Translations under genes and position numbers: made by a program | In this document: positions 27,532 through 35,177 of the stretch, in pieces | Layout of the letters: each line of letters starts with the position of its first letter | How positions within the stretch are numbered: the first letter of the stretch is position 1 | Source of the DNA: Chitinophagaceae bacterium | Lineage (GTDB): Bacteria; Bacteroidota; Bacteroidia; Chitinophagales; Chitinophagaceae | DNA length: 46,527 nt | NCBI GenBank assembly: GCA_019695015.1 | Contig: JAIBAV010000041.1 | Coordinates: 1 to 46,527, forward strand | Direction: 5' to 3' | Notes under the pieces: generated by a model | What the model was told of the DNA's origin: nothing | The model's database searches: none | The model's input: only the letters and a program-made list of their open reading frames with translations

Positions 27532-28023
27532 ATGCCATCTTTTGACATTGCCAGCAAAGTAGATATTCAAACCTTAGACAATGCTATTAATGTAGTAAAA
27601 AAAGAAATAACTAATAGGTTTGATTTTAGAGATAGCCATGTAGTTATAGAATTAAATAAAAAAGACTATACAGTTTTATTAGAGGCTGACAGCGATATGA
27701 AATTACAGCAAATAATAGATGTACTTATAAGCAGAGCAATGAAGCAAGGTATAGATGGCAATGCTTTTGATTTTAGTAAAGATGCTTACCCAAGTGGTAA
27801 AGTAGTAAAGAAAAATGTAAGTGTAAAAAATGGTTTAAAACAAGAGGATGCAAAAAAAATAGTTAAAGCAATTAAAGACAGTGGCTTAAAAGTTCAACCT
27901 GCTATTATGGATAATATAATAAGAGTTACTGCTAAAAAAATAGATGATTTACAAGCTGTAATTGCTCTATGTAATAATGGAAATTTTGGTGTGCCTTTAC
28001 AATACGAAAATATGAAAAGCTAA
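27532..28023 (+). CDS. YajQ-family nucleotide-binding protein (UPF0234)
   Basis: A 163-residue cytoplasmic protein of the YajQ/UPF0234 family. It begins MPSFDIASKVDIQTLDNAIN, the family hallmark, continues with KEITNRFDFRDS (about 25-36) and LEADSDMKLQQIIDVLISR, and ends with the second ferredoxin-like repeat (KDSGLKVQPAIMDNIIRVTAKK, near 123-144). Some members bind cyclic di-GMP (Xanthomonas) or nucleic acids; which applies here cannot be told. It follows the gcvH terminator and converges on the cupin gene with 13 nt between stops. Confidence 0.93.
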   Translation: MPSFDIASKVDIQTLDNAINVVKKEITNRFDFRDSHVVIELNKKDYTVLLEADSDMKLQQIIDVLISRAMKQGIDGNAFDFSKDAYPSGKVVKKNVSVKNGLKQEDAKKIVKAIKDSGLKVQPAIMDNIIRVTAKKIDDLQAVIALCNNGNFGVPLQYENMKS

Positions 28024-28036
28024 TAATCCAAATTCA

Positions 28037-28540
28037 TTAGCATCTGCATAACCTTTTAATTATAGTTTCATGTTCAGGATAAAGCTGCATTAAATGTGCT
28101 GCTTTAGCTAATTCAAAATCATCAAAATCAAAACCAGGAGCAACGGTACAGCCAACAAAACTAAATGTTGTACTTTCTGCAGGTTCGCTAGCAAACCAAC
28201 AATTGGCAGGCACTACAAATTGAAATTGCTCTCCCAAAATAGTGTTGTTGCCTAATAATATTGTTTCTAATACTCCGTTGGGGTAAATTATATGCACTTT
28301 TAAAGTTTGCCCTGCATAAAAATGCCAACACTCATCGCTTATAATTTTATGAAATGCCGAAAAATTTCCTTGTTCTAATAAAAAAAATATTGCTGTGCTT
28401 ACATTTCTGTTGCCTGTAAATGTTACTGGCAAACTGTGCTGCTTTAGCACTAAATTAGAGCGATAGTTTTCTTTATAAAACCCACCTTCTGGATGAGGTG
28501 TTAAATGGTAATGCTCTATATAATCTTTTGCTGCTAACAA
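28037..28540 (-). CDS. DUF985-type cupin domain protein, TTG start
   Basis: A 167-residue single-domain cupin of the DUF985 group. Motifs: PHPEGGFYKENYRS (about 15-28), STAIFFLLEQGNFSAFHKI (about 48-66), DECWHFYAGQTLKVHII (about 69-85), VVPANCWFASEP (about 109-120) and VGCTVAPGFDFDDFE (about 129-143). These fit a small barrel with a possible metal or sugar site; the biological substrate is unknown. No ATG exists in frame, and a stop codon immediately precedes the TTG at 28540, so TTG (encoding M-LAAKDYIEHY) is almost certainly the initiator. It lies downstream of the response-regulator gene's 3' end only by position; 29 nt separate it from the regulator's stop codon. Confidence 0.85.
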   Translation of the reverse strand: MLAAKDYIEHYHLTPHPEGGFYKENYRSNLVLKQHSLPVTFTGNRNVSTAIFFLLEQGNFSAFHKIISDECWHFYAGQTLKVHIIYPNGVLETILLGNNTILGEQFQFVVPANCWFASEPAESTTFSFVGCTVAPGFDFDDFELAKAAHLMQLYPEHETIIKRLCRC

Positions 28541-28569
28541 CTATAAAGTTTAAGTTATGAAAGAAGAGT

Positions 28570-29226
28570 TTAGGCTTCTATTAAGCCATGTTTTACAGCA
28601 TATAAAATTAAGCCAGCAGTACTTTTAGCTCCTGTTTTAATTTTTAATCTGTCTCTAATAGCTTCAACTGTTCTTGGACTAATTTCTACAATGTCTGCAA
28701 TTTCTTTAGTGCTTTTTTCATCACACATTAACTTTAAAACCTGCAATTCCTTATCGCTCAGTTCTGCATTCTCATCACTTTTTACTGGTGCTGCTGTTTG
28801 GGTTCTCAATTCAGATAACATTGCTCGGTTAGTAAATTCGTTAAAGAAGAATTCGTTTTCGTAACAAGTTTTTATGGCATCATAAATAACATCACTCTCT
28901 GAATCTTTGGTTAAATAGCTATTGGCTCCAATACTCATTAGCTTAGTAATTAATGTAATTTCATTATGCATGGTTAGCATAATTACTTTTACATTGGGTA
29001 AAACTTTTTTTACTTCAGGTAATGTAGCAATTCCATCCATAATTGGCATCTGAATATCCAACAAAATCACATCTGGTTGCAAAAATTTAAGCATGTTTAA
29101 AAGTTGCATTCCATTTTCAGCTTCTCCTAAAAATTCTATATCTGGCCTAAAACTTAAAGCTGCTTTTACACCTTGTCTAAACAAAGCATGGTCATCTGTT
29201 ATAATTACTTTTATTTTATCGCTCAT
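28570..29226 (-). CDS. NarL/FixJ-type two-component response regulator
   Basis: A 218-residue transcription factor with an N-terminal receiver domain and a C-terminal LuxR-type helix-turn-helix. Receiver residues: acidic pocket Asp11-Asp12, phosphoacceptor Asp57 (VILLDIQMP), the switch Thr in IMLTMH and the Lys in YLTKDS. The HTH (about 150-212) shows LSDKELQVLKLM and SPRTVEAIRDRLKIKTG. I use the ATG at 29226 (MSDKIKVIITDDH); upstream codons add an unrelated hydrophobic stretch. There is no adjacent sensor kinase, so it is an orphan. The PAS/H-box proteins 3 kb away lack an ATPase domain and cannot be its autonomous kinase. A TATATTTG element lies 8 nt before the start. Confidence 0.93.
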   Translation of the reverse strand: MSDKIKVIITDDHALFRQGVKAALSFRPDIEFLGEAENGMQLLNMLKFLQPDVILLDIQMPIMDGIATLPEVKKVLPNVKVIMLTMHNEITLITKLMSIGANSYLTKDSESDVIYDAIKTCYENEFFFNEFTNRAMLSELRTQTAAPVKSDENAELSDKELQVLKLMCDEKSTKEIADIVEISPRTVEAIRDRLKIKTGAKSTAGLILYAVKHGLIEA

Positions 29227-29234
29227 AGCTATAA

Positions 29235-29242
29235 CAAATATA
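29235..29242 (-). promoter_or_regulatory. -7 promoter element for the response regulator
   Basis: On the minus strand TATATTTG, an exact TAnnTTTG, ends 8 nt before the ATG at 29226, implying a very short leader or none. No clear -33 element. Confidence 0.45.
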
Positions 29243-29377
29243 TAAACTTTTGGAAAGGATAGTAAAAATATCAAAAAAAACCTTCCATTCTTACAAGGAA
29301 AATGTAATAAAAAATAAGAAACTACTAAGTATTAATACTAATCATTAAAGTAAACAATAAAGTGTTTACTCATTTTT

Positions 29378-29869
29378 CTACTTTTTTTCTACAAGCATTT
29401 TTAAAGCAGCTAAATTATTTTCTAACTGTTTGCCTGTAACTGCTTCATTCATCATACTACCAAAACGTTGCCAAGGATACCATTTTAAAGATTCTGTAAA
29501 CTGCCATTGAACAACTATTTGAGGTGTGTTTTGGTAATGAATTATTCGTATAACACTTTCTTGTAGGCTTCCTTTTCTACCAAGCCAGGTTGAGGTAATA
29601 ACAGTATCGTTAATGTTTGTTATATTCACTTTGGTGCCAAATAAATTAGCTTCTGTTGGCGAAGTGATATTCACTTCAGGCTTATCCATTCCTGCAATCC
29701 ATTCTCTCCAACCATATATGTTTTTTACTTTATTATAAACACTGTCTTTAGGGGCATTTATATCAATAGCCCTAGAAACTATAACTGTAGAGGGTAATAA
29801 TAAACCAATTGCAGTAACAACAATAAATAAAAGCAAAAAACTTATTAAAGCCAATTTTATAAAACGCAT
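29378..29869 (-). CDS. SRPBCC (polyketide cyclase-like) protein with N-terminal membrane anchor
   Basis: A 163-residue protein with one N-terminal hydrophobic helix (residues 5-25) followed by a START/SRPBCC-type helix-grip domain: VIVSRAIDINAPKDSVYNKV (about 29-48), WREWIAGMD, and the last helix AVTGKQLENNLAALKMLVE. Such domains bind hydrophobic ligands or act as folding or stress proteins; no specific role can be given. It starts 22 nt after the ABC permease stop codon on the same strand, so it is probably in the same transcript. Confidence 0.75.
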   Translation of the reverse strand: MRFIKLALISFLLLFIVVTAIGLLLPSTVIVSRAIDINAPKDSVYNKVKNIYGWREWIAGMDKPEVNITSPTEANLFGTKVNITNINDTVITSTWLGRKGSLQESVIRIIHYQNTPQIVVQWQFTESLKWYPWQRFGSMMNEAVTGKQLENNLAALKMLVEKK

Positions 29870-29891
29870 AATAAAAATTTGAATAATGAAT

Positions 29892-30983
29892 TTACTCCCA
29901 CTTAAAAATTTTATAAATTAAAATATAAACTACCAAACCCCATAAACCAATTACTGCAATATGCTGCCATATACTTACTAAACCTAAACCTTCAAAAGAT
30001 ATTTTACGCATAGCAGTATTAAAATGTGTTAAAGGAAAAATTGAACAAATATTCTGCATCCAATCAGGAAAAACAGTAATTGGAAAGAAAGTGCCACTTA
30101 ACAACATTTGCGGTAAAGCAAATAAATTAATAAGCAATGATATGGTTGCATCTGTTTTAACTACACTAGATATTATTAAGCCTACACCCATTAAAACAAT
30201 AAGCATTAAAAAGGTAATTAAAATCATTTCTAAAAAAGTAACCAAGCCATTTATTAATGTAAAACCTAGCCAAAATCTTCCTACAATAATTAATACAACT
30301 ACATTTATTAACTGAAAAAACAAACGACTAAAACCAATACCAGTAAGAATATTAAGTTTATTTACCGGAGATGCATAAAACCTTTTTAATATTAATTGCT
30401 CTCTTAGATTGTAAAAAGTAAATGCTATGCCAAATAAGGTAGAAAATAATATGGAAAAACCTATTTGACCTGGTAAAATAAAATCTATTTGCCGATAGGC
30501 TCTTATGGAATAAATATTTTTTTCTATCTGAATATAGTTTTTAAAATCCGGGTTAATTTTTATAGAAATATTTTCTAAAATGGGTATAAGTTGTGCAACC
30601 TCTGCACTTGTAGCATTAGTAGCTGTTACATTAATTAAGTATTGGTGTTTATTGGCAGTGTCGTTACTAGCAATTTTAATAATAGCTGCTAAATTTCCTT
30701 TTTCTAAATCTGCTTTTTGTAAAGCCTCATTACTATAAGTGGCTATTTTAATTTGTGGTAAATTTTTTAAAATTGCAAATACAGCATTATTGGTATCTGA
30801 CTGGTTACTGAAAGCAATATTTATTTTGTTAAGCCCACCATTACCAAACGATCCAAAAATCCAAATAAAAACCAACGGGAAAACAAGACTAAAAAAAATG
30901 GAACCTGGATTTTTTATGATAGCCAATAAGCTTGCCTTTGTAATGGCTATTAATGCTGTTAGCTGACTGTATTTGTATTGCAT
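29892..30983 (-). CDS. ABC-2 type transporter permease without adjacent ATPase
   Basis: A 363-residue ABC-2 family permease. Helix 1 lies at about residues 24-44 (PGSIFFSLVFPLVFIWIFGS), then an extracytoplasmic domain of about 130 residues, then five helices from about residue 175 to the end. The segment LPQMLLSGTFFPITVFPDWMQ near 290-310 and FPLTHFNTAMR near 316 are typical of drug or lipid exporters of this class. The nucleotide-binding subunit that normally accompanies it is absent from both sides, so it must use an ATPase encoded elsewhere. A perfect -7 element lies 16 nt upstream; the SRPBCC gene follows after 22 nt. Confidence 0.88.
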   Translation of the reverse strand: MQYKYSQLTALIAITKASLLAIIKNPGSIFFSLVFPLVFIWIFGSFGNGGLNKINIAFSNQSDTNNAVFAILKNLPQIKIATYSNEALQKADLEKGNLAAIIKIASNDTANKHQYLINVTATNATSAEVAQLIPILENISIKINPDFKNYIQIEKNIYSIRAYRQIDFILPGQIGFSILFSTLFGIAFTFYNLREQLILKRFYASPVNKLNILTGIGFSRLFFQLINVVVLIIVGRFWLGFTLINGLVTFLEMILITFLMLIVLMGVGLIISSVVKTDATISLLINLFALPQMLLSGTFFPITVFPDWMQNICSIFPLTHFNTAMRKISFEGLGLVSIWQHIAVIGLWGLVVYILIYKIFKWE

Positions 30984-30999
30984 ATTATTATTGAAGTTG

Positions 31000-31007
31000 C
31001 AAACTTA
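31000..31007 (-). promoter_or_regulatory. -7 promoter element for the ABC permease
   Basis: On the minus strand TAAGTTTG, an exact TAnnTTTG, 16 nt before the ATG at 30983. No -33 TTG at the expected spacing. Confidence 0.45.
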
Positions 31008-31118
31008 TTTATATTAGTTAGATTATTTTTATTTTTTGCAGATAAAAACAATCTATTAGCCTAAAATTTATCCCTCAAATTTTTATTTAATTAAATGTGT
31101 TAAAACAAAAGATAAAAT

Positions 31119-31126
31119 TATTTTTG
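31119..31126 (+). promoter_or_regulatory. -7 promoter element for folK
   Basis: TATTTTTG, an exact TAnnTTTG, 19 nt before the folK ATG at 31146. No clear -33 box. Confidence 0.42.
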
Positions 31127-31145
31127 TACATTTTATATAAACATA

Positions 31146-31643
31146 ATGGATAAGGCTAAAAAAGAATATATAGTTTATTTGCTTACAGGTAGCAATATTG
31201 GCAATAAAAAAGAAAATTTATACCATGCTAAACACTTAGTTGATAAGCATTGTGGCAACGTATCTAATCACTCCCCAATCTACCAAACTGCAGCTTGGGG
31301 CTTAACCAACCAACCAAGCTTTTATAACCAAGCATTACAATTGCATACTTTTTTAGAACCTGAAAACTTAATGCAAACATTATTAAATATAGAAGAAATG
31401 TTAGGCAGAGTTAGGAAAGAAAAAATGGGCCCCAGAATAATAGATATTGATATTTTGCTGATTGAAAACTATACTAGCAACACTAATTTACTGCAAGTAC
31501 CACATATTGCATTGCCTTTTAGAAAATTTGCATTAATACCACTGGCAGATATTGCTGCAACAGTATTGCACCCTATATTAAAAATAACCATAGCTGAATT
31601 ACTTACTAAGTGTAAGGATGATTTAGATGTGCAAAAGATTTAA
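31146..31643 (+). CDS. folK: 2-amino-4-hydroxy-6-hydroxymethyldihydropteridine pyrophosphokinase
   Basis: A 165-residue folate-pathway enzyme that transfers pyrophosphate from ATP to hydroxymethyldihydropterin. Motifs: LLTGSNIGNKKENL (about 12-25), SPIYQTAAWG (about 40-49), FYNQALQLHT (about 57-66), LNIEEMLGRVRKEKMGPRIIDIDILL, visible as GRVRKEK followed by PRIIDIDILL near residues 83-101, and VPHIALPFRKFALIPL near the end. The usual W-x-x-R-x-[IL]-D-[IL]-D signature reads G-P-R-I-I-D-I-D here, with both metal-binding Asp residues kept. The deoxynucleoside kinase gene starts 39 nt downstream, so the two may share a transcript. Confidence 0.94.
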   Translation: MDKAKKEYIVYLLTGSNIGNKKENLYHAKHLVDKHCGNVSNHSPIYQTAAWGLTNQPSFYNQALQLHTFLEPENLMQTLLNIEEMLGRVRKEKMGPRIIDIDILLIENYTSNTNLLQVPHIALPFRKFALIPLADIAATVLHPILKITIAELLTKCKDDLDVQKI

Positions 31644-31665
31644 TTATTATCATGCTTTAGGCTTA

Positions 31666-31673
31666 TAAATTTG
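31666..31673 (+). promoter_or_regulatory. -7 promoter element for the deoxynucleoside kinase, inside a small hairpin
   Basis: TAAATTTG, an exact TAnnTTTG, 9 nt before the ATG at 31683. It lies in the loop of a 6-bp inverted repeat (AGGCTT at 31659-31664, AAGCCT at 31674-31679). The repeat could be a weak operator or coincidence. Confidence 0.38.
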
Positions 31674-31682
31674 AAGCCTTGT

Positions 31683-32315
31683 ATGAAGCATCATTTTATT
31701 ACTGTTGAAGGAAATATTGGAGCTGGTAAAACTACCCTTACTCATTTACTTGCAAAACATTTTAATGCACGTATTATATTAGAAGAATTTGCAGACAATC
31801 CTTTCTTGTCAAAATTTTATGATAACCCAAAACAATACGCTTTTCCGGTTGAATTATTTTTTATGGCAGAAAGATATAAGCAAATGAAAGATATGGTACA
31901 TACGAAAGATTTATTTCAAACAGTAACAGTATCTGATTATTTGTTTACAAAATGTTTGCTTTTTGCCAAAGTTACCTTACCCGAAGAGGAGTTTAGATTA
32001 TATCAAAAGTTGTTTGATATCATTCATCAGCAACTACTTTTTCCAGATATATTAATATACTTACATGCACCTGTTCAAAAACTACAAGAAAATATAAAAA
32101 AAAGAAACAGAGAGTATGAGCAACAAATTAAAGATGAATATTTATATAATTTGCAAGAAACCTATACAAGCTATATAAAGCAGCATAATATAAAAACTAT
32201 TTTTATAGATGCCTCTAATGCAGATTTTTTAGGAAATGAAAAACATTTTCAGGTTGTTTTAAATGCATTAGAAAAAGATATTGACAGTGGGCAACATTAT
32301 TTTTCTTTACCTTAA
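31683..32315 (+). CDS. Deoxynucleoside kinase (dNK/dGK family)
   Basis: A 210-residue kinase that phosphorylates deoxynucleosides for salvage. The P-loop is VEGNIGAGKTTL (about 8-19), followed by EEFADNPFLSKFYDNP (about 33-48), where the Glu is the likely catalytic base, FFMAERYKQM (about 61-70), and VSDYLFTKCLLFA (about 85-97). The lid region has RNREYEQQI near 139-147. The ATG at 31683 (MKHHFITVEGN) gives the normal start just before the P-loop; a TTG four codons upstream is less likely. Its stop codon overlaps that of the convergent LysE-type gene within the palindrome TTAA at 32312-32315. Confidence 0.91.
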   Translation: MKHHFITVEGNIGAGKTTLTHLLAKHFNARIILEEFADNPFLSKFYDNPKQYAFPVELFFMAERYKQMKDMVHTKDLFQTVTVSDYLFTKCLLFAKVTLPEEEFRLYQKLFDIIHQQLLFPDILIYLHAPVQKLQENIKKRNREYEQQIKDEYLYNLQETYTSYIKQHNIKTIFIDASNADFLGNEKHFQVVLNALEKDIDSGQHYFSLP

Positions 32316-32947
32316 ATCCAAGGTTTATAAATTATTCTATACAACTGAATAATGGCTGTTATAAAAAACACAACACCCATTATGAGGTTTAAAGTTTTAT
32401 TACTAGTTTTCATTTTATTGATAGCCCAGTTGCCACCATGTATATAAACACCAATACCTGCTAAAGTACCTAACCCAGCCCCAATACAAAAGAAATTAAA
32501 CTGATGAAAGTTGGTTTGTAATACATTATTTTGAATAAGTTGAGTGCTCCATAAAAACCAAAATGGTATTTGAACTGGGTTTAAAGCACTAATAGTTACA
32601 CCCAGCAAAAATCTATTAATTTTATTATTTATTAAAAGCCCTTTTTTTTCTACCACTTGTTTATATGCACTTATAAAAGCAAGTACACCTAATATTAAAA
32701 AAACCACAACTGTAATCCAACCCAATAATTTAAATATATATTTATACTGAGTTACCAAACTCATGCCTGTTAAAGCCAATCTTAAATAAATAATTTCAAC
32801 TATTGCAACTCCAATACCAAATTTCCAAGCCTTATTAAAGCCTTCCTGCACACTTAATTGTGTAGCTGCCATGTTCATATTACTTAAAACAATTTGCCCC
32901 AAAAAACTAATTCCAAATGCTATTGATAAAATAATCAAATAAGTCAT
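32312..32947 (-). CDS. LysE/RhtB-type exporter
   Basis: A 211-residue membrane protein with about six hydrophobic helices, of the LysE/RhtB superfamily that exports amino acids and derivatives. Supporting features are length, the small-residue-rich first helix (AFGISFLGQIVLSNMNMAAT) where family members carry a G-P-N-like turn, NKAWKFGIGVAIVEIIYL, visible as KFGIGVAI near residues 42-49, and FLLGVTISALNPVQIPFW (about 112-129), the typical NP motif of helix 4. It is 41 nt downstream of the ATP-grasp gene, without a visible promoter, so it is probably co-transcribed and may export that enzyme's product (inference). Confidence 0.77.
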   Translation of the reverse strand: MTYLIILSIAFGISFLGQIVLSNMNMAATQLSVQEGFNKAWKFGIGVAIVEIIYLRLALTGMSLVTQYKYIFKLLGWITVVVFLILGVLAFISAYKQVVEKKGLLINNKINRFLLGVTISALNPVQIPFWFLWSTQLIQNNVLQTNFHQFNFFCIGAGLGTLAGIGVYIHGGNWAINKMKTSNKTLNLIMGVVFFITAIIQLYRIIYKPWI

Positions 32948-32988
32948 AATAGTTTAAAATTAGTTATGAAATTTTTAAGATAAATGAA

Positions 32989-34035
32989 TTAGCAAATTTT
33001 TTCGTATTCTTCTAAAACAGCATAAGCTGTAAAGGCGTCAGCTAAAAATTTTCTTCCTTGTTTAAAAGAAATATAGGGTATGCCTTTATGGTAATTTATT
33101 CTACCAATATTATACATATCTGCCCAATGTGCAGCAATTGTTTTTAAAGCTTTAAAGTAACTCATGTTGCAATCATAAATATGATTTGGCTCTGCACCGG
33201 TGCCATTAAACTCTAATATGCTAATATTTTTACCTGCTTTTAAATCTTTTAGATTAGTAGTTTTAATATCAAATCTACCGTAGTAAAAATGTTTAGTATA
33301 ATTACTTATTTCATCAAAAACATTGGTAAGTTGCTGATCTATTTCTTGGTATAAATTTACAAAAGTGGCACCCCTGTTATGATTGCCTGTAATACTTAAA
33401 AAATAAGGTTCATTATTTTCAATAATATCTTGTAAATGTTCTGCATGTTTAACAGTTAATTCATTTAACCTAAATTTTGCTTTAGGGTGTTGTTGAATTA
33501 ACTCTAATAAAGTTTGTTTACCATTACCTTTTACTTGTAAATATTCTTTTGCAATTAAGCCAGTAATCTTGCCTTTTGTGCTGTTAGGGTAACGAATATA
33601 AAACACACTTAATTCTAAAGGGTATTCTATAAAAGATTGTACAAGGTACTCAAAAGGCACTGTTGCATGATATTGTTTTAGCTGCTCTTCATTTTCTATT
33701 TTTCTAAAACATAAACCCTTTGTGCCAATATCTGGTTTTACTGCAACAGGATAATGTAAAGCTGCTTTATTTACTTGTTGAACCACCTCCATAAAATTAC
33801 AAGCTGGCTTAATGTAAATGGTTGTTGGAAAAGTGTGTAACGGCAACTGCTCAAACATTTCTTTTTTAGTTTCGCCTTCTAAACCCGAAAATTGTAAACT
33901 TGGATTTACATTAGAAAAATACCAAAACTTACCAGTTCTTATAAAATAATACAACCAAACAAAAACCAATGGAGTATAAATTACATAAAAATTCCACTGC
34001 TCCCAATCTGCAATTTTTTGCAAAATTTTTTTCAA
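32989..34035 (-). CDS. Membrane-anchored ATP-grasp protein, unknown substrate (TTG start)
   Basis: A 348-residue protein with one N-terminal hydrophobic helix (about 16-32) and then an ATP-grasp fold of the D-Ala-D-Ala ligase/carbamoyl-phosphate type. Evidence: YPVAVKPDIGTKG (about 95-107, with the ATP-binding Lys100), LVQSFIEYPLELSVFYIRYP (131-150), KGNGKQTLLELI (169-180), GRFDIKTT (253-260) and ISILEFNGTGAEPNHIYD (271-288), whose Asp256, Glu275 and Asn277 are likely Mg/ATP ligands. ATP-grasp ligases join a carboxylate to an amine or other nucleophile; neither is identifiable. No ATG precedes the domain and a stop lies two codons upstream of the TTG at 34035, so TTG is the start. A perfect -7 element is 20 nt upstream. 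Confidence 0.72.
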   Translation of the reverse strand: MKKILQKIADWEQWNFYVIYTPLVFVWLYYFIRTGKFWYFSNVNPSLQFSGLEGETKKEMFEQLPLHTFPTTIYIKPACNFMEVVQQVNKAALHYPVAVKPDIGTKGLCFRKIENEEQLKQYHATVPFEYLVQSFIEYPLELSVFYIRYPNSTKGKITGLIAKEYLQVKGNGKQTLLELIQQHPKAKFRLNELTVKHAEHLQDIIENNEPYFLSITGNHNRGATFVNLYQEIDQQLTNVFDEISNYTKHFYYGRFDIKTTNLKDLKAGKNISILEFNGTGAEPNHIYDCNMSYFKALKTIAAHWADMYNIGRINYHKGIPYISFKQGRKFLADAFTAYAVLEEYEKIC

Positions 34036-34055
34036 ATTCTAATTTTTATTGGCGG

Positions 34056-34063
34056 CAAAAATA
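34056..34063 (-). promoter_or_regulatory. -7 promoter element for the ATP-grasp gene
   Basis: On the minus strand TATTTTTG, an exact TAnnTTTG, 20 nt before the TTG start at 34035. It suggests that the ATP-grasp and LysE genes can be transcribed independently of the HisC-like gene. Confidence 0.42.
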
Positions 34064-34121
34064 GTTAGTTAGCATGTATTAAAATACTGTTTTTTAGTAA
34101 TTAACTACATAGTTTCCTATA

Positions 34122-35177
34122 TTAATAATGCATTTCTAAGTAATTACTCAGGGCATCTACTAAATCTGTATTCTCTTTTTCATTTCCAACAGTTATTCTA
34201 ATACAGTTATGGCAATTGGGTAAATGACTCACATTTTTAACAGCAATCTGTACACTTAACAAATAATCAGTTAGCTTACTGGCATTATCTACTTCTATTA
34301 AAATAAAATTGGCATCGCTATCATGTACTTTAATAATAAAAGGAATTTGCTTAAAAACATCTGCCAAAGCAATTCTCATTTCCACCAAAAGTTTTATCAT
34401 ATCGTTCACCTGCCCAATTTCTTCAAAAGCTTTTAAGGCTGTTTCTTTACTTACTGTGCTAATAGTATTGGTGTTTTTAACTTTGTTTAAAATAGTAATA
34501 GTATTGGGGTTAGATAGAGCGATGGCTAACCTTAAACCAGCCAAACCCCACGCAATACTAAAGGTTTGAAGTATAATTAAGTTGTCATATTCTTTTAGTA
34601 AAGCAGTTAAAGACTTTTGTGCAGAAAAATTAATATAGGCTTCATCTACTACCACCAAACCATTAAAGTTATTTAAAACAAATTCAATATCGTTTAAGTT
34701 TAAACTGTTGCCTGTTGGGTTATTGGGCGAACAGAGCCAAATAATTTTGGTATGTGTATCTACTAAATTTTCTAATGTAATCAAATCCAACTGAAAATTT
34801 TCTAGTAGTACTGCTTTTCGTACTTCAATATTATAAATGTCTGCAAAATTTTCGAATTGACTATAAGTTGGTGGACAAATAATAACATTATCCTTTTCAG
34901 GGGCACAAAAGCATTTGTATAAAATTTCTATACTTTCATTAGTACCATTGGCTAAAAAAACATTTTCGGTTGTTACATTTTTTAAAGCAGCAATAGCTTG
35001 TTTTAAATTATTTTGTTCATCATCAGGATATCTATTGTACCATTTTTTTAAAGGGCTACCTAAGCTGTTTTCATTTTTATGTAAACTAATTTTTATTTCG
35101 TTTTTAGAAATATTATTTTTTTGGTTTACAATTTTTTCAATGTTTGGTCTTAAAAGATGGTTGATATTAAAAGCCAT
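34122..35177 (-). CDS. HisC-like aminotransferase-fold protein lacking the PLP lysine
   Basis: A 351-residue fold-type I protein closest to histidinol-phosphate aminotransferase. Kept: LLRPNI (8-13), CSPNNPTGN (149-157, Asn153), VVVDEAY (175-181, Asp178 and Tyr181), GLAGLRL (211-217, Arg216) and CIRITVGNEKEN (325-336, Arg327). Lost: the Schiff-base Lys, since TLSKAFGLAGLR of normal enzymes reads TFSIAWGLAGLR here (Ile208, codon ATT at 34554-34556). NGSDE reads NGTNE and the substrate PYN motif reads NTN. The frame is intact, so this looks like a retained pseudo-enzyme or a protein with a new role rather than a dead gene. The ATG at 35177 (MAFNINHLLRPN) fits the family. No other histidine gene is nearby; ATP-grasp and LysE genes follow on the same strand. 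Confidence 0.82.
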   Translation of the reverse strand: MAFNINHLLRPNIEKIVNQKNNISKNEIKISLHKNENSLGSPLKKWYNRYPDDEQNNLKQAIAALKNVTTENVFLANGTNESIEILYKCFCAPEKDNVIICPPTYSQFENFADIYNIEVRKAVLLENFQLDLITLENLVDTHTKIIWLCSPNNPTGNSLNLNDIEFVLNNFNGLVVVDEAYINFSAQKSLTALLKEYDNLIILQTFSIAWGLAGLRLAIALSNPNTITILNKVKNTNTISTVSKETALKAFEEIGQVNDMIKLLVEMRIALADVFKQIPFIIKVHDSDANFILIEVDNASKLTDYLLSVQIAVKNVSHLPNCHNCIRITVGNEKENTDLVDALSNYLEMHY

